Under the pieces are notes generated by a model that had not been told where the DNA came from, searched no databases, and saw nothing but the letters and a program-made list of their open reading frames with translations. A program made the translations under genes and the position numbers. A stretch of 64,000 bases of DNA from Galeruca laticollis (lineage: Eukaryota > Arthropoda > Insecta > Coleoptera > Chrysomelidae): contig OY998178.1 in assembly GCA_963921935.1 (NCBI GenBank), positions 52,630,951-52,694,950 of the forward strand. Direction: 5' to 3'. Positions 33,751 to 47,802 of this stretch are shown here, piece by piece; position 1 is the first letter of the stretch; the number at the start of each line of letters is the position of its first letter.

Positions 33751-35916
33751 AGAAAGTAATTGTGGTTTTACACAATATTCGCATTTATTTAATTCGCATT
33801 TATTTAATTTTTTAAATAAAATAGTATTACATATAATCCGTGTTTTGAAACTAGGAGGAGTGGTTTGAATTTAAGTTGGCAATTCTGTAGATTCCTGATT
33901 GGTCAGGTCACAGATGGTTTTATTCAGAACTTTTGACTTTTGACATATTATAACCGAATAATTGTGTAAATTGTAAACAAACTTTCATTTAAGCAAACAG
34001 CAGAGGATGATTATTTGTTTAAAAAAGAGCTTCTCCGTATATGCTCTAGCGATCTATTTATATTCTATCATAAACAGAATTATTTCTGTAATACATCTTC
34101 ACATATAGATATCTGGTAATTTATACCAAAAATCGAACGTTATCTATACATATATATTGTTCCTATACAATATAAAAAGAAAGAACATTTAATATAATAA
34201 TTTCCTAGCCAGAACAACGCTAGACCATTTTATTTATAACTTGTGTCAAGGTTAAAGTCAAATGTCAAATAAAAATATAACTAAATACAATAACCAACTG
34301 TACACTAAAAATTACGAAAACAGTGTTCAAATAGCTTCATTGTGACACTGTAAACAATGTTATAATGAAGTCTCTTTTATACGTGAATTATAAAAAGTAT
34401 AAAGTATGTATTTTGAATCTAGTGTGGAAGAATCGAATAAATATAATACTTACACTTCATTCAATTTATTGATAATAACTTATTATCAATACAATATGTT
34501 TGGGTTTATGAATCGGTATCTGGATCAAAAGGAGGTTCGCTTTTCCTCTTGATACCACTTTCAGTAGGTTTAACTGACATATCTGGCTAGTGGACTAGCT
34601 CGATAAAACTAAAACAGATCTATTTAGGGAGCTCCATAGGTAATTGGATTTAAATTGTAGGTATTAAAACTATAGTACTTGTAAATGATACGAATAAGCC
34701 AACTTAACAAACTAAATTTATTCAAATCTAAACAATTGTAAACAAAAATGAACAATTTTTAGGTTAACTTATAACTAATTAATTCCAAGTGCCATCTATA
34801 TGATAGAAGTTGTATTAGTATGGGTAAATTCTCTTATTTTACTAAACAATTACTGTGTTGAAAGATAAAAACGTAAAACACTTTTGTGTAAGACTTATTT
34901 ATAAGTCTTTTATTCTAATGTTGGTTGTTTAAATTTGAGGTTAACTTGTAATGAAAATTGAAGGCATTCACCTGTTTTATGCAATTTGGCCCAGATGGAC
35001 TATATCAAGCTCCCCACTTAGCCGATCAGCGATCCAATTTCCAATTCTCTAAAGATTTTAACAACTTGCAATCATACAAAATGGACGCCGTCATGCAGTT
35101 GAGAACCTTATACCACCGTTTGCAGGTACCACCCGATTCTCTTGCAACACTTTGACTTCCTCATATTCATGTATAACTGCTTCTATAGTACTTTTTATTG
35201 AGTACTTAAAAGCTAAAAATATACGGCTATGCGCTTTTTTGAACATGAAAGGTCTGGGTTGAAGTAAACTACTTTAAAAACTTACTCTGTTTTTGCAAGA
35301 AACATCCTTGAGTCCAGTATAAATTTAGTTCTCGTTGAACTAACACTTAAATTGTTCTATAAATATGTCGCCGTGGACTAAAATAACACCATGTAACCCA
35401 CTGCCTGGTATTAAAAAAAAGGGCTGTGCCTTGATTAATTCCTATATCTCGTTAGAAAACGATGTGTCGCTACGAGAGAGTCTCAGAACAAGAAGAAGGC
35501 GGAAGTGACGAAAAACTGACAGCTGCCATTTTTCTTGTTTGACCAATCAAATAATACAATGTATTGGTTTGACGTATCAGCTAACTAGCATTAACTGTAT
35601 GTTGTACGGTTGGTTGTATATGTTTGAGGTTAATACATTGTAAGAAAATACAGTGCCGTACTTAATTTTATTTGCTAAAAAATATGTTACATTTTTTTCT
35701 TTGTTTGGGTCGTTTCCCAAACAGTATCAATATATAAAGTAATTAGTGCGTAATTTGAATAATCACAAATAGTAAATTTAAAATTTAAGCGCAAAAGAAT
35801 ACCTACTATTCTTTTGTTTATAGATACGTAGATAAATTATCTTCAAACATTGCATAATAACAAATAGTTAGTTATTAGAGAGCAGCTTTAAATATAACAA
35901 ACATTGAGCAATGTTT

Positions 35917-35947
35917 GGCAGGACAACGTCTGCCGGGTTCAGCTAGT
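35917..35947 (+). mobile_element. probable Helitron 3' terminus
   Basis: A short hairpin GGCAG...CTGCC (35917-35934) lies nine bases before CTAGT (35943-35947) and is followed by T, as expected for a Helitron 3' end inserted between A and T. The GTCTGCCGGG...CAGCTAGT layout is common in arthropod non-autonomous Helitrons. I could not place the TC 5' end. Confidence 0.5.
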
Positions 35948-38311
35948 TTCAAATAATGTTGAGTTTAAATAAAGGAATCGATATAAAATCATTTGTGAAA
36001 GTCCATGAAAAAAAGACGATTTGCGGAAGTTTTTCATTGATGCACTAGGCATTACGTATTTATTTTTGAAGGCGGTAGCCATTTGTGGTATCTTTTGAAA
36101 TGGAAAAATGGAAAAATTAATGTTTCATTCCATTTCAGCTTGTGAATTAAGCGATTTACATTTACATGACATCAAGGAAGAAGGAAGCATATTGCTTATT
36201 ACTATCTGACCTTACAAGACAGTAAAGGGTCGATGTTTTAATGTTGCCGACAGTGTTGGAATTAGTTGAGTGCGTTTGTGAAGCAGTATTTATCATTCTG
36301 TCCCCAAAATGTAAGTACAAGCTGAGTTTTATTATGGTATGATAAGGAGAAATGTAACAATAATGTGGTTGGTATTATTACCTTTGGATCATGTCCCTTA
36401 CAAATTTGACATTATCTTAAATTGGAAAATCCTGAGAAATACACGGGACGTCCGGTTCGACCTACGTCCCTACAATTATGGCGAATAGTGGCATGATAAT
36501 AGATCAAATCCAACGACAAGTAGGAAATCGGCAGCTGTGGCGACTGGTTACGTTGAATATAGTACATATTAGCAATAAGAAGAATGTTTCAAACATCATT
36601 GGGAGTGCTGTTAGTGGAAGTGAGCGCTCATTGACTTCCTAAAATGTTAGCAGTATTAATTTGAACAGCATTTCTTCTGATTTAAAAAACCGAAGCATAA
36701 ATATTTCAAACAATAGACGCTTCATGCTAATCGATACGCCCTCTTCCGGATAGTGTGAGAACCGAGCTAAAAGCCATTATGCGGCCATTTTCTTTGTTAT
36801 TGTTTATGACACAACATAGAGCTCTAGTTGTGTTTGTTATTTTTTTTGTGTTTATTCTGTTTGTTGGACATATTTGGAATGAACCAGGATTGCTGCGTTT
36901 CCTAGTGTTCATCTTGGATCAAACGAAATCTTAATTCAATTTTATCTTTTCTCGGAAGCTGGAAAATGGAAGGTTTTTATGGAAACTGGGCTTGGGTCCT
37001 AGGAACTAATAGATAGAAGAAGGTAAGTGATCGAAATCCTTTTTATTGCATTCTTTTCTTTTTAGTTAGAGTAAAACGTGAAAAATTAAAATCATTGCTG
37101 TGCCGTCCCTGAATCTGCCACTAGGGTCATTGGTAGATCGCCAGTAGGGCCATCATCCAGAGCTCTTTGCAAAAAACGAGAAGAAGAGTGCTCATCAAAA
37201 GTTGGCCGCACTATTGAGAATCAACAAGAGAACATTTTGAACATAGATTTTGAGGGCCAAGATGCATCAGAAGCCATACTAAATTTAGTTTATTACAAAT
37301 GATACCTTAAAATTATCTAAAAGATAACGATTTTGTAATACACACAAACGTAGACAATAGTATAATGGTACTTAGCCAGCTTTCAGCTGTCACCGTCATG
37401 GCGCTGCGATCTTAACCCGAGTTATCTATACCAATTATACTTTTCACATTCATCTGAAAAGTTAAAATTGTTGAATATGTGAATAAAGCTTTTGAAACAT
37501 TTGTTAGTAATTTTATTTGACGTTACAAGGTACTTACCCCGGTCAAATCAATCATTCAAAAGTTGACATTTAGAATAGTCTAAACATTTCTCGGGTGGTT
37601 GATGTTGCCATGGAAACTTGAAAACACTTGTGTTTTTGACAAATAGGTAACCAATAAATGAAATAATGAAAGTGTGAACATTTTGCTTCCTACACTTTTT
37701 GTGATACTATTTTGATAAGTCTTGAACAGATTACACCAACTAATTCCTAAAGTTAAGTAATACCTAAACAGGATTCGGGGATTCCTAAACGAAATATGCG
37801 TTGCTGCACTGTAAGGACACTTAAGAGTTGTAGGAAATACCTATCATTTGGACAACTGACAACCATCGGCTAAAGCCCTAAATTTTTAGGTAATACTTAA
37901 CCTTAAAACTTCGCTTGAAATCGTTGTTGAGAGGTTATAAAGTTATAAAGTATCTTTCGTTTTATTTCAAGACACGCATATTTCATTTATTAATTCCTAA
38001 ATCATCACTACTACAGGGGCCGACGAGTAAAGATCGATCAAGTAGGTCATTTAAATAAATTCAGCAATTAAGTATTTATTGTTAGTTATTGCTACGTGTT
38101 TCTTTGGATTGTAATTAGCAAGGCATTAAGCATGTGATAATAACTTGTGAGGAAGCCAATAAAACACTTTACCAGTTTATCTATTCAAGAAATAAGTAGT
38201 GCCGTAACATCTTCGTTCGTTGGTAAGTGACTGTTACTTACCTACTTTTCCCGATAAACCGGGAATACCCCTTTTAGTGTAGTGATTTTGGTATCTAGAA
38301 TCACGCACAAA

Positions 38312-39068
38312 ATGTCATTATCTACCCCATCTCATCAACCAACTACATCAACTCATAATAATTATGTCAACTCTTCTCAATTAATTCATCCAAATGCACC
38401 TAATGTCACTACCTCTTCAAATCCAATACGTAGCGGCAACACTCACTAAACCGCTTCCTCCATCCTTTCCCAAAAGAGAACAAGCGATAATCATGCATTC
38501 AATTCCAAACACGACTCTTTTCGAATACATCAAATCTGTTGGTAACATTGTCTCTCCCAAAAATATAACTTTTGCCTCTAAGATTTCAGATAATCGCATC
38601 TGCATATATCTTTCTTCTATCGCCATCGTAGATGATCTCCTTAAATCAAATCCTATCGTGGTGATAAACTCTACCTCTGACCCAATTAGAAGACTAATTA
38701 CTCCTGCTAAACGAATCCTATTCTCGAATGTAAGTCCGTCCATCCCTCATTCGGTAATTGAATCAGCTCTCAAAGAATTTGGTTTGGAACTAGCCTCACC
38801 AGTTTCGTTCATAAAATGTGGTGCCAACGGTGATGAATATGCACATATCATGAGTTTAAGACGAATCTCCCATGTAATACCTGACAGTGACAATACTCAA
38901 ACATCTCTTCCAGTCTCATATGAAAATACGCTATATCGAATATTTATATCCACTGATAGACTAGAGTGTTTTATCTGCAAACAAACTGACATCCAACAAC
39001 AGCTATGCAATTCATCTACTAGCTCCTCCTCCAATCATAATCCACCTCTCTCTACTCCATCTTCATAA
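38312..39068 (+). pseudogene. LINE (I/Jockey-like) ORF1 remnant
   Basis: The ATG at 38312 opens an S/T/N-rich N-terminus (MSLSTPSHQPTTSTHNN) that breaks after about 45 codons. The frame from 38394 then continues to 39068 with a gag-like RNA-binding region (ITFASKISDNRICIYLSS, TPAKRILFSNVSPSIPHSVI) and one zinc-knuckle start (CFICKQTD) that is cut short. Further ORF1-like S/T/K-rich sequence continues to about 39560 in other frames. Confidence 0.7.
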
Positions 39069-39699
39069 CTTACACCCCAACCCATTAAAGATAAACACAC
39101 AATTGATTCTCAGATATCGTCTGATATCCCTTTATATAACTCAGCCCATCAATCTGGTCAAAAAAGAATTCGCTCTAATGACAGTCACCTTGATTCTCCA
39201 CTTGAACTTTCACTTGTTTCAACGCCCGTACATGCACAAGAGACTAGTGAAATACAAACACTCCAAGATATTCTCAAACATGCTAAGAAAAAAACCAAGA
39301 GTTCCATCGCTCAAGACAACAAATTAAGCCCTAATGCCCTAACAGCCATTCATAATCTCTACGAAAAATCATCTGATTCTTTCTCGCTAGATGAATTACA
39401 ACTTATTGGTTTCCTACAAAATTCTTTTGGTCATAGTGACCCCTTGAAAGAAGCTTACAATTTCACTTCTGATATCACAGCTCTATTGAATGATATATCA
39501 CTCATACATTCAGAAATGAATGAAATATCCTTAAAGAATCGTATTACTAGATTACAAAAAAGTTAAAATTTCAATATTACCCTGAAGGTTAATCAGATTG
39601 CAAAAGTCTCTCGCCGGATACCTCAGTGGATGACCTCACCAATTCATTCGATTCCTAACTGATTAACTCCTTCCTCTTCTTTCCTCTAAAACATCTTCA

Positions 39700-41788
39700 C
39701 TTTAGTCTAATGGAACTGTGGCGGACTCTTTTCCCGCCTAGAGAGAATTCAACACCTAATCTCACAAACTAACCCTGACATCTTATGCCTACAGGAAACC
39801 AATTTTAAGCGCACTAATCAACCTCATCTAAAAAATTTTTAAGGATACCATTTCATCCCTACCAGTTACTCTAGAGCAAATGGAGGTACGTCAATACTAG
39901 TACCCAGTAACCTATATTCAAGCCACCTTCCTATTAATACTAATCTTGAGGCCATTGCCGTAACTACTTGGTGCCCATATAAAACCACAATTTGTAGCAT
40001 GTACATCCCTCCAGACCACCCTCTAAAAGAAGAAGAACTGGTAGACCTTATCTATTAGCTACCCTCTCCATATATCCTTGTAGGCGATGTTAATGCCCAT
40101 AATACCATGTGGGGCTCCAATCAAATATTTGGAAAAGGCAAAACAGTAGAGAATGTACTTAATATATCCGGCTCATGCCTACTAAATACTGGTTCAGATA
40201 CACATCTTAATATTATATCCTCTGGGACATTCTCTGCCATTGATCTAAGTATATGCGATCCCGATTAGCTCCTTCACTTATATGGTCTACTGATGATGAA
40301 TTGCACGATAGTAAACATTTTCCTATCATTATTACCAATAATACGAACAGTTGCAACCATCACTACTAGAAGTTTTTGGCGTTTTAAAAAAGGTAACTGG
40401 GAAGGATACACCTCCCAAACCGAAGCCCATATACCCTTAATCCCTATAAATGACAGAATCGATGACTTCACCAATGCATTCACTCATGCAATAATTTCTG
40501 CTGCAGAAACTCACATTGGAAAGACAGTTATCTCGCAAAACCGAAAAACTGTACCTTGGTTGAATACCTCCTGTGAAAAAGCTATTGAGCAATACAAAAT
40601 CGCCCTAAATAAATTCCGCAGAAACAGAACACAAGAAAACATAATTTTTCTGAAAAAAGCCAAAGCTAATCCAAATTCATAATAAAACAGAGCAAAAAAT
40701 CTTCTTGGCAAAACTACGTATCATCTTCGAGTAAAGATACAAATCCAATTCAAGTATGGAAAAAAATCTGACAAATACAAGGAAATAAAACGAATCCCAA
40801 TATTCCGAACCTAGTAAGCAATGGCTCAGTAATTACTGACAACATACAAATTACTAACTGTTTAGCTCAAAGCTTTGAAGAAAGAAAAATTTAAAAGCAA
40901 GAATAATTCTCTATCAACTTTATCTGCAAATACTCTCCAACCACTCCCCCTACCAACAACTATAACACAAGATGTCAATTATTTGAATACTTCTTTCACC
41001 TATTTCGAACTATCATCTGCTCTCAATTCCTGCAAAAACACCGCTCTGGGTCCCGACGACCTCCCCTATATCTTTCTCAAAGAACTTACTACACCATGCA
41101 TCTATAAACTTCGTGAAATTTATAACGTGATCTGGACATCACATACTTTTTCTAAACAATGGCTCAACTCTATTATCCTGCCCATCAATAAACCCGACCA
41201 TCCTTCATAATTACCTCAATCTTATAGACCCATCTCATTGACCATGTGCAAACTTATGGGAAAAATGATAAATAAAAGACTCTTGTGTCCAATGGGGCTT
41301 CAGACCTCACCGCTCTACCAACGATAACATGGTGGTTCTTCAAACACATATAGCTGATGCAATGAATGATAAACACAACATGATCGCAGCAATTTTTGAT
41401 ATAGAGGGAGCTTTTCACACCATATCCAGAACAGCGGCAATTACATTGGCACCAAAACCATACAAAACTCTACCAAATCCCACCGAATCCTGATCGACCG
41501 ACTTTCCCCGAACTTCCTAGAAAAGAGATGGTCATTCTAAGAAGACTAAGATTAGGCCATACAAAACTAACGCATGGTTACATAATGGCAATAAGTGCTA
41601 AACCAATGTGTCAATTCTGCCAATCCCTCCTGACCGTTAAACACATCTTGACTGAATGCCATCATCATACAATGAGAAGACAGCAACTAAATATCGAAGA
41701 AGATCTTCAAATCATATTAAATAATCCGCATGAAATCATCGCTGTTATCAAACTATCAAAAGACATTCAACTTTATAACAAAATATGA
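39700..41788 (+). pseudogene. LINE (I/Jockey-like) ORF2 remnant: endonuclease and RT
   Basis: AP-endonuclease motifs: WNCGGLFSRL (about 39713), LCLQETNF, ILVGDVNAHNTMWGS (about 40077-40120) and SAIDLSICD (about 40235-40265). RT begins near 40870 (SSALNSCKNTALGPDDLPY, QSYRPISLT) but the palm, including the YxDD box, is deleted. The sequence jumps to the C-terminal RLGHTKLTHGYI and CQFC...HILTEC zinc motif at 41540-41690. Numerous stops. The 3' end near 41938-41969 reads TTATCGGGCACGGTCAACTG followed by a short A run. Confidence 0.82.
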
Positions 41789-42024
41789 ACCAAAAAATAA
41801 TTTTGATATATTTCTGATAATCAATGTTATAGTTTACTCTTTCTTTTATCTTTAATCGTATAATCCATTGCAATTTATAAATCCATTGTAATTTTATAAT
41901 ACATAGAAATTGTATAATTCATCGTAAATGGCCATAGTTATCGGGCACGGTCAACTGAATAAAAAAAATTCCTAAATCTGGTTTAGGTATTACCGAACTT
42001 TAAGAATTAGTTGGTGAAATCGGG

Positions 42025-42960
42025 TATTACTATGCTGTATGGTATGCAATGGATATTATTAAACATTTGGTAGTACTTATTTTTTTCTTTGAAAAACTTC
42101 TTACCAAATTTATATATTCGTTCAATAAAAATATTTTATTTACTCCAATGATTAAACTGTCATTGACCTAAATGATTAACTCAATGTTTGTTCGAAATAA
42201 AATAATATATATCTAAAAACACGGTAATAAATAATGTTTTCAAAATCCTTTTAATTAACTCATTTAAATAACTTCTACAAACACATTTAGTGTTAAACTT
42301 TATTTGCATACAAATTACCGAGTGTTGAGTGGGTCTGGTATAACATCAATTTAATTTATGTAGTAGTAAATTATTTGATTATTATGATATATTGTTCCGT
42401 GAATGACTTGCTTGGACAAAATCACTTACATCAATACCGCTGCTGGTACTCAACTCACAAGGTTTTAATTGCCAACAATTTATCTACGGCTGACAAAACT
42501 AGAATCCTTGGTTTAACGACGAAATTAAATAATATCGTTGATTGAATAACTTTTAGTTCTGACATTATTATTGCTGTAACCTTGATTAGGAAAATAAATC
42601 TGTCAATGAACGAAACTACAAAAAATATTAGACAAATATTATAATCAAAAAGTTCCATTTTGTATAAATTCTGATAATATTACTATTTAAAAAATGTATG
42701 GAAAGTATTAAAAATATAATTTTCTGAAAAAATTTAAAATAGAAAAGATTATTGGTAAATAATATTGAAAGTAAGAAGAGAAATACCTTCCGTGGTTACT
42801 ATTTTCTGGATGCATAAAACAGTAGAGTTGCTGGGGGTAAGTGTTCGCAGCGGGTAAGTGTGCGAAGGCGCTATCTTCAGTATAACAGTAAAGGCGGCAG
42901 CACCGTAGACAAATAATCAAATAAGGGACGCTTTAATGCATAGGCGGTCGGCGGCAAGTG
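42025..42960. other. no gene; AT-rich, ending in GC-richer MULE terminal region
   Basis: No coding features. From about 42830 the base composition changes (GGGTAAGTGTTCGCAGCGGG and similar), which probably marks the outer part of the MULE terminal repeat. The exact boundary is unresolved. Confidence 0.45.
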
Positions 42961-44313
42961 CAGAAATTTTATTCTTAACCATCCGCACGAGTCCCACCGC
43001 CTGACGAGTCCTCACAATATGCGCTTGCGCATTTTGCAGCCTCATATAACAGACCACATATTTCCTTCAGTGTCAGAATCAGGTGATTTGTGGTTAGAAT
43101 TTGGTTGTTCTCGATTCTGCCTACCTATATTTACTGTTTGCAAATTTTTAAAATATTTATCTATATACACTTTCCGTGCTGTTAGAGGTTATTGTAATAT
43201 TGCTTATTATGGATAAAAGTAAAATTCAAAAGGTAAGTACAATACTCGGTAGTACAATATCTTTTAATCACAAAACCACAGCAACATTTTAACTTGTGCT
43301 TTATTTTATTTTAATTATGACAAATTTGTTGGTAAAAAAGTGAGTAATTTTTTGATCATCTATTGTATATTTATAGGTCAATTAAAGACTATTTATATGG
43401 CTTAATAAACATTAGCATTACTAAATGTATGTACATATATTATATTTACAATTTACAGATACTGCCTATAACTTTTCCCACAACTATCACTGCTACTGAT
43501 GAAATAGAGAATGGCACGAGTTTTGAAGTCAGTGTTGATTGTGAGGCAAAAGAATTTGAAATTTGGTTAAAGGAATTTGAAACCATTACCAAAACTAATT
43601 ATACGGTAGATATTTATTTTTAGTATGCCCAATCTGCCTCGTAATCTGTTTTAAAAACAATGGATAAAAAATTGATATATATATATATATACTTACCTAT
43701 TTAAAAAAAATTATTATCTTTTTAGATTAGAAAAAAAAGTACAAATGGAAGTTTATATGAAAGAACTATATATGCTAAATGTCATCATAATACATTGGAA
43801 AACTGTATAAGGATAATTTTAAATATGGATAAAAAAATACACAATGTTCATCAAAGATTCATATGAAAAAACCAAGACCTCTCTTGAATGGGCATAAAAC
43901 AAGTACTTTAATTACTGTACATTTTAATCACAACCATCCAATTCTCGCAGCTGATTCATTAAGGTTTCGCAAGTCATGTGCAGGATTAGAAGAAAAGTTT
44001 TTAAAACTTTTCCAGAGTGGACATAGTCCAGCTTCAAGCATTCAGGCACATAATTTAGACATCATTTTAGAAAACCCAGATAATTATGAAGTAATTCTTT
44101 CTGATAACAGTTTAAACCCAAACTATCAATGGGTCTCTCGCCTTTATAAAAAAGTAGCAGATTCTAATTATGGAAGCAGAAATTTAACCAACAGTGAACT
44201 AGCAGAGCTGATTGAAAAATTAGCATTAGAAAAAGACTGCTCCTGTAAAATTGTAGATGATGGAAATCAAGTAAGTATATCTAAAATATGTGTAGTGTGT
44301 AATGCAATTTTTA

Positions 44314-47300
44314 TAAAAATATTAATTATTTTTTGCTTACAGGCTTTTGCACTCCTGATGTAGTAGCCATCCAAGTGTCCCTACCGGAGAAGAATGGTAT
44401 GACTAACATAGTCGCCTGCTCAGCATACTTCCCAGGGGACACGGATACTGTACCTCCTCTCGCTATACGTCGGCTAGTCGACTATAGCAAGAAGAACAGA
44501 CTCCAGTTAGTCATGGGCTGTGACGCCAATTCACACCATACATCGTGGGGTAGCACGGATATAAATCAAAGAGGTGAGTTACTTTTTGATTATATACTAG
44601 GGGAAGGGCTATCTGTTATTAATAAGGGCTCCGAACCAACTTTTGTAACTAGAAATAGATCAGAGGTGTTAGATTTAACAATCAGCTCAAGTTTTTTGAG
44701 CAATAAGATACGGCATTGGGCAGTATCTACTGAACCTTCGTGTTCAGATCACAGACACATTCAATTCAACATTGAAATAGGTCCACGGCCAGTAGTGGAA
44801 TATCGCGACTCAAAAGCTACTGACTGGAGAGGATACAGAAATTCCCTTCAACGGTACATTGAGGAAGGCTTCACTACAATAAACAGTTGTGATGGGATAG
44901 ATAATGCGGCGGACAAGCTTCGGGAAGCAGTGATCTTCTCCTATCATGAAAACTGTCCACTCAAGACAAAAAGAGACAATCGCAACTCTACTTGGTGGAA
45001 CAAAAGCCTAGACAAGCGAAGAAAAGAAGTTCGACGACTATTCAATCGATCTAAAGAGTCAGGCAACTGGGAACATTATAGAACTGCTCTAACAACTTAT
45101 AACAAAGAAATTAGAAAGGCGAAACGGGAGTCTTGGAAGAAGTTCTGTGAGAGTATATCCGACATACCTCGCAGTACTAGAATACACAAGATTCTCTCTA
45201 AAGAGCCGATTGCCGAAATAGGGTCGATGAAACGACCAGATGGCACTTTTACGACCTCTAGAAAAGAAACGTTAGAGCTTTTGATTAAAAACCACTTTCC
45301 TGGAAGTTTGACTCTGGATAACAACCGACCTCCCCACTTTGAGGGCGCAAGGCGGCCCAAAAAGAATGATTGGGAGGTCGCCAAGAACGTTATCACAGCA
45401 CCGGCAATTGAATGGGCAATAAAATCATTTCAGCCCTTCAAATCTCCCGGTGAGGATGGCATCTTTCCAGCTCTGCTACAAAACGGACTGGAATTACTTA
45501 TACCCATCCTCATTAAATTGTATAGAGCTAGTCTGGCGTGGAATTATATACCACCCAGTTGGTTGGCAGCTAGGGTAGTATATATACCGAAAGTGGGCCG
45601 CACTGACCCACACCCTAAATCTGTCAGACCAATCAGCCTAACATCTTTCCTGCTTAAAGGACTTGAAAGAGTACTGGACTGCCATATCAGGCAGGTAGCT
45701 TTATACAGCTCCCCCCTGAGCATCCACCAGTACGCTTATCAAACAGGCAAATCAACAGATTTAGCATTACATAACCTTGTCGAGAAAATCACACAATCCC
45801 TTAACAATAAGGAGATTGCGGTGGCCATTTTTCTCGACATCGAAGGAGCATTCGACACTACCAGCTTCCATTGGTTCAGCTTTGACTGAAAAGGGCATTA
45901 AACCAACGATTACCGGCTGGATATATGCCATGCTCACTAATAGAACAGCCACTACATCTATTCAGGACGAGGCCATCAGCTTTAAGGGTTCCGGGGGCTG
46001 CCCGCAGGGTGGAGTTTTATCTCCCCTTTTGTGGTCACTCCTGATAGATGACCTGCTTGGTACTCTCGTGGGTAGAGGGGTAGAACTGCAAGCGTATGCA
46101 GACGACCTTGTCATTTTGGCAAGAACCAAGTCAGGACGGGTTGCACATAATACCCTCCAAAGGACTTTGGACGATGTCTACAGTTGGTGCCAGAGGGAAC
46201 AGATGTCTGTTAACCCTGGCAAAACTGTAATAGTTCCCTTCACCAGGAGAAGGAATTTGGCGGACCTTCCGCCACTTTCCTATAATGGTGAGGTTATTCC
46301 ATTTGCAGCGGAAGTAAAATATTTGGGGATCATCCTAGATAAAAAACTTACTTGGAACGCTCACTTGGAAAAAGTCATCCATAAGGCCAGACTTTCCTTG
46401 TGGACATGTCGCAGGATCTGCGGAAAATCTTGGGGCTTGGGTCCCAAACAAATCCATTGGATATATGTGATGATTGTTAGACCAATGATCACATACGGAG
46501 CCATTGCTTGGTGGTCAAAATCTTTACAGAAAACGGCCCAAGCAAAGCTCTCTGGCATACAGAGACAGGCTAGTTTGGCTATAACTGGTGCTATCAGCAC
46601 CACACCGTCAGCAGCCATGGAAGTCCTCCTGGACCTTCCTCCTCTCCACATACTTCTGGAAAAGGAGGCCAGATGGACAACATATAGAATTGTGCATATT
46701 TCTAAATGCACGAAACAGGCTTATACAGAGCAAAGTAGAATGCTAGCGGCTACCGAAAGTCATAGTATTCTAGGAATGACCTCTGATATAATGCCCCCAA
46801 CAGTAAACCATAATCTGCCTTATACCGTCCTATTTCCAAATAGAGATGAATGGGTCCTCCGCAAGGATGAACTCTCAAGAGCAGACATCTGTTGGTACAC
46901 TGATGGATCAAAGACACCCTATGCTCTGGTGCGGGTGTATACGGTCGAAGACCTAGGACAGAAATCTCAACATCTCTGGGATCCTATGCAACCGTATTTC
47001 AGGCAGAAATTTATGCCATTGCTTCATGTGTGGAGAGTTTGGGGCAATCCAACCTGACACACAGATCAATAAAAATTTTCACGGACAGCCAAGCGGCCTT
47101 GAAAGCACTTAGCTCGTACCGTGTAACGTCGAAATTGGTTTTAGACTGCCAAAAAAGACTCGCCTCAATAGGAGAACGCAACAGGGTATCGCTGGTTTGG
47201 ATTCCTGGCCACTCTGGTATGGATGGTAATGAGAAGGCTGACTCTCTTGCAAGAGAGGGTGCCGCTCATGACTTTATCGGACCAGAACCTACAATTGGCA

Positions 47301-47802
47301 TCGCAACAAGTGTTGTCAAACATACACTAAATACTTGGACTGCAAGAAGAGTTTTAGACTTCTGGCACAATATACCAGGATTGGTTCATTCAAAGGCCTT
47401 CATACATCCTTCGAATAATGTATCCAAACAAATGTTAGGCTATAAAAGACACGATCTACGGTGCCTAACAGGCCTCTTAACAGGCCACTGTCGATTGAAT
47501 CATCATATGCTGAAACTTGGACTGTCGGACGATCCGATTTGCCGTCTTTGTTTGGAAGATGATGAAACAGCAGAGCATATAATTTGTGCCTGCCCCGCCG
47601 CGGCGCAAATCAGGTATCGGATGTTTGGCAGGGCCACTCTCTTGCCCTCGGACCTGAAATATCATTCACTAAACAAATTAATCGGCTTCGTCAAGAAGCT
47701 GAATTTGTTTGGTGAAATTTGAATAGGTATGAGCCACAATAGATTCTCGCGAGTCACAGTGGAGGGCCTCATTGACCCACTCATTATAAACCTAACCTAA
47801 CC
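44314..47802 (+). mobile_element. 5'-truncated LINE with RNase H, inserted in a MULE intron
   Basis: Flanked by a 14-bp target duplication TAATGCAATTTTTA (44300-44313 and 47803-47816). The 3' end is (CCTAA)3-like instead of poly(A). It begins inside the endonuclease domain, so the 5' end is lost. The first about 28 bp (44314-44341) look like filler and include TTGCTTACAG. Confidence 0.9.
44342..47722 (+). pseudogene. LINE ORF2: endonuclease (partial), RT, RNase H
   Basis: The endonuclease C-terminal part reads LVMGCDANSHHTSWGS, VLDLTISS and CSDHRHIQF. The RT segment has FKSPGEDGIFPALLQ, RPISLTSFLLKGLERV, FLDIEGAFDTTSF, GCPQGGVLSPLLWSLL and the catalytic YADD at 46095-46106. RNase H begins WYTDGSKTPYA (about 46890) and continues ALKALSSYRV, IPGHSGMDGNEKADSLAR. 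A CCHC-like C-terminus (CRLCLEDDETAEHIICACP) follows. Frameshifts near 45862 and between about 46930 and 47040 break the frame into three ORFs. RNase H together with the C-terminal zinc motif fits an I/LOA-like clade; the exact clade is uncertain. Confidence 0.85.

Larger units (their letters stand above)
33579..37727. other. 4.1 kb without a recognisable gene
   Basis: AT-rich. Small ORFs (for example 34958-35155 and 36727-36912) show no family similarity. Features seen: a GC-rich hairpin at 33686-33750 and a probable Helitron 3' end at 35917-35947. A 24-codon minus-strand frame near 34511-34585 (MSVKPTESGIKRKSEPPFD) looks like the tail of an unknown coding sequence. The stretch 37080-37300 is less AT-rich and may be an old exon or repeat, but I could not assign it. 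Confidence 0.5.
37728..42024. repeat. inverted-repeat pair (MITE-like ends) enclosing a LINE
   Basis: 37728-37795 (CACCAACTAATTCCTAAAGT, GTAATACCTAAACAGGATTC) matches the reverse complement of 41968-42024 (CACCAACTAATTCTTAAAGT, GGTAATACCTAAACCAGATT). The simplest reading is a short inverted-repeat element into which the I-like LINE inserted. Confidence 0.6.

Noticed and set aside
34958..35155. 65-codon ORF (MKAFTCFMQFGPDG...)
   Set aside because: No family resemblance, short, and isolated in a non-coding stretch.
27862..46106. YMDD/YADD boxes as signs of animal retroviruses
   Set aside because: They belong to Penelope-like and LINE reverse transcriptases; no env-like gene was found next to any element.
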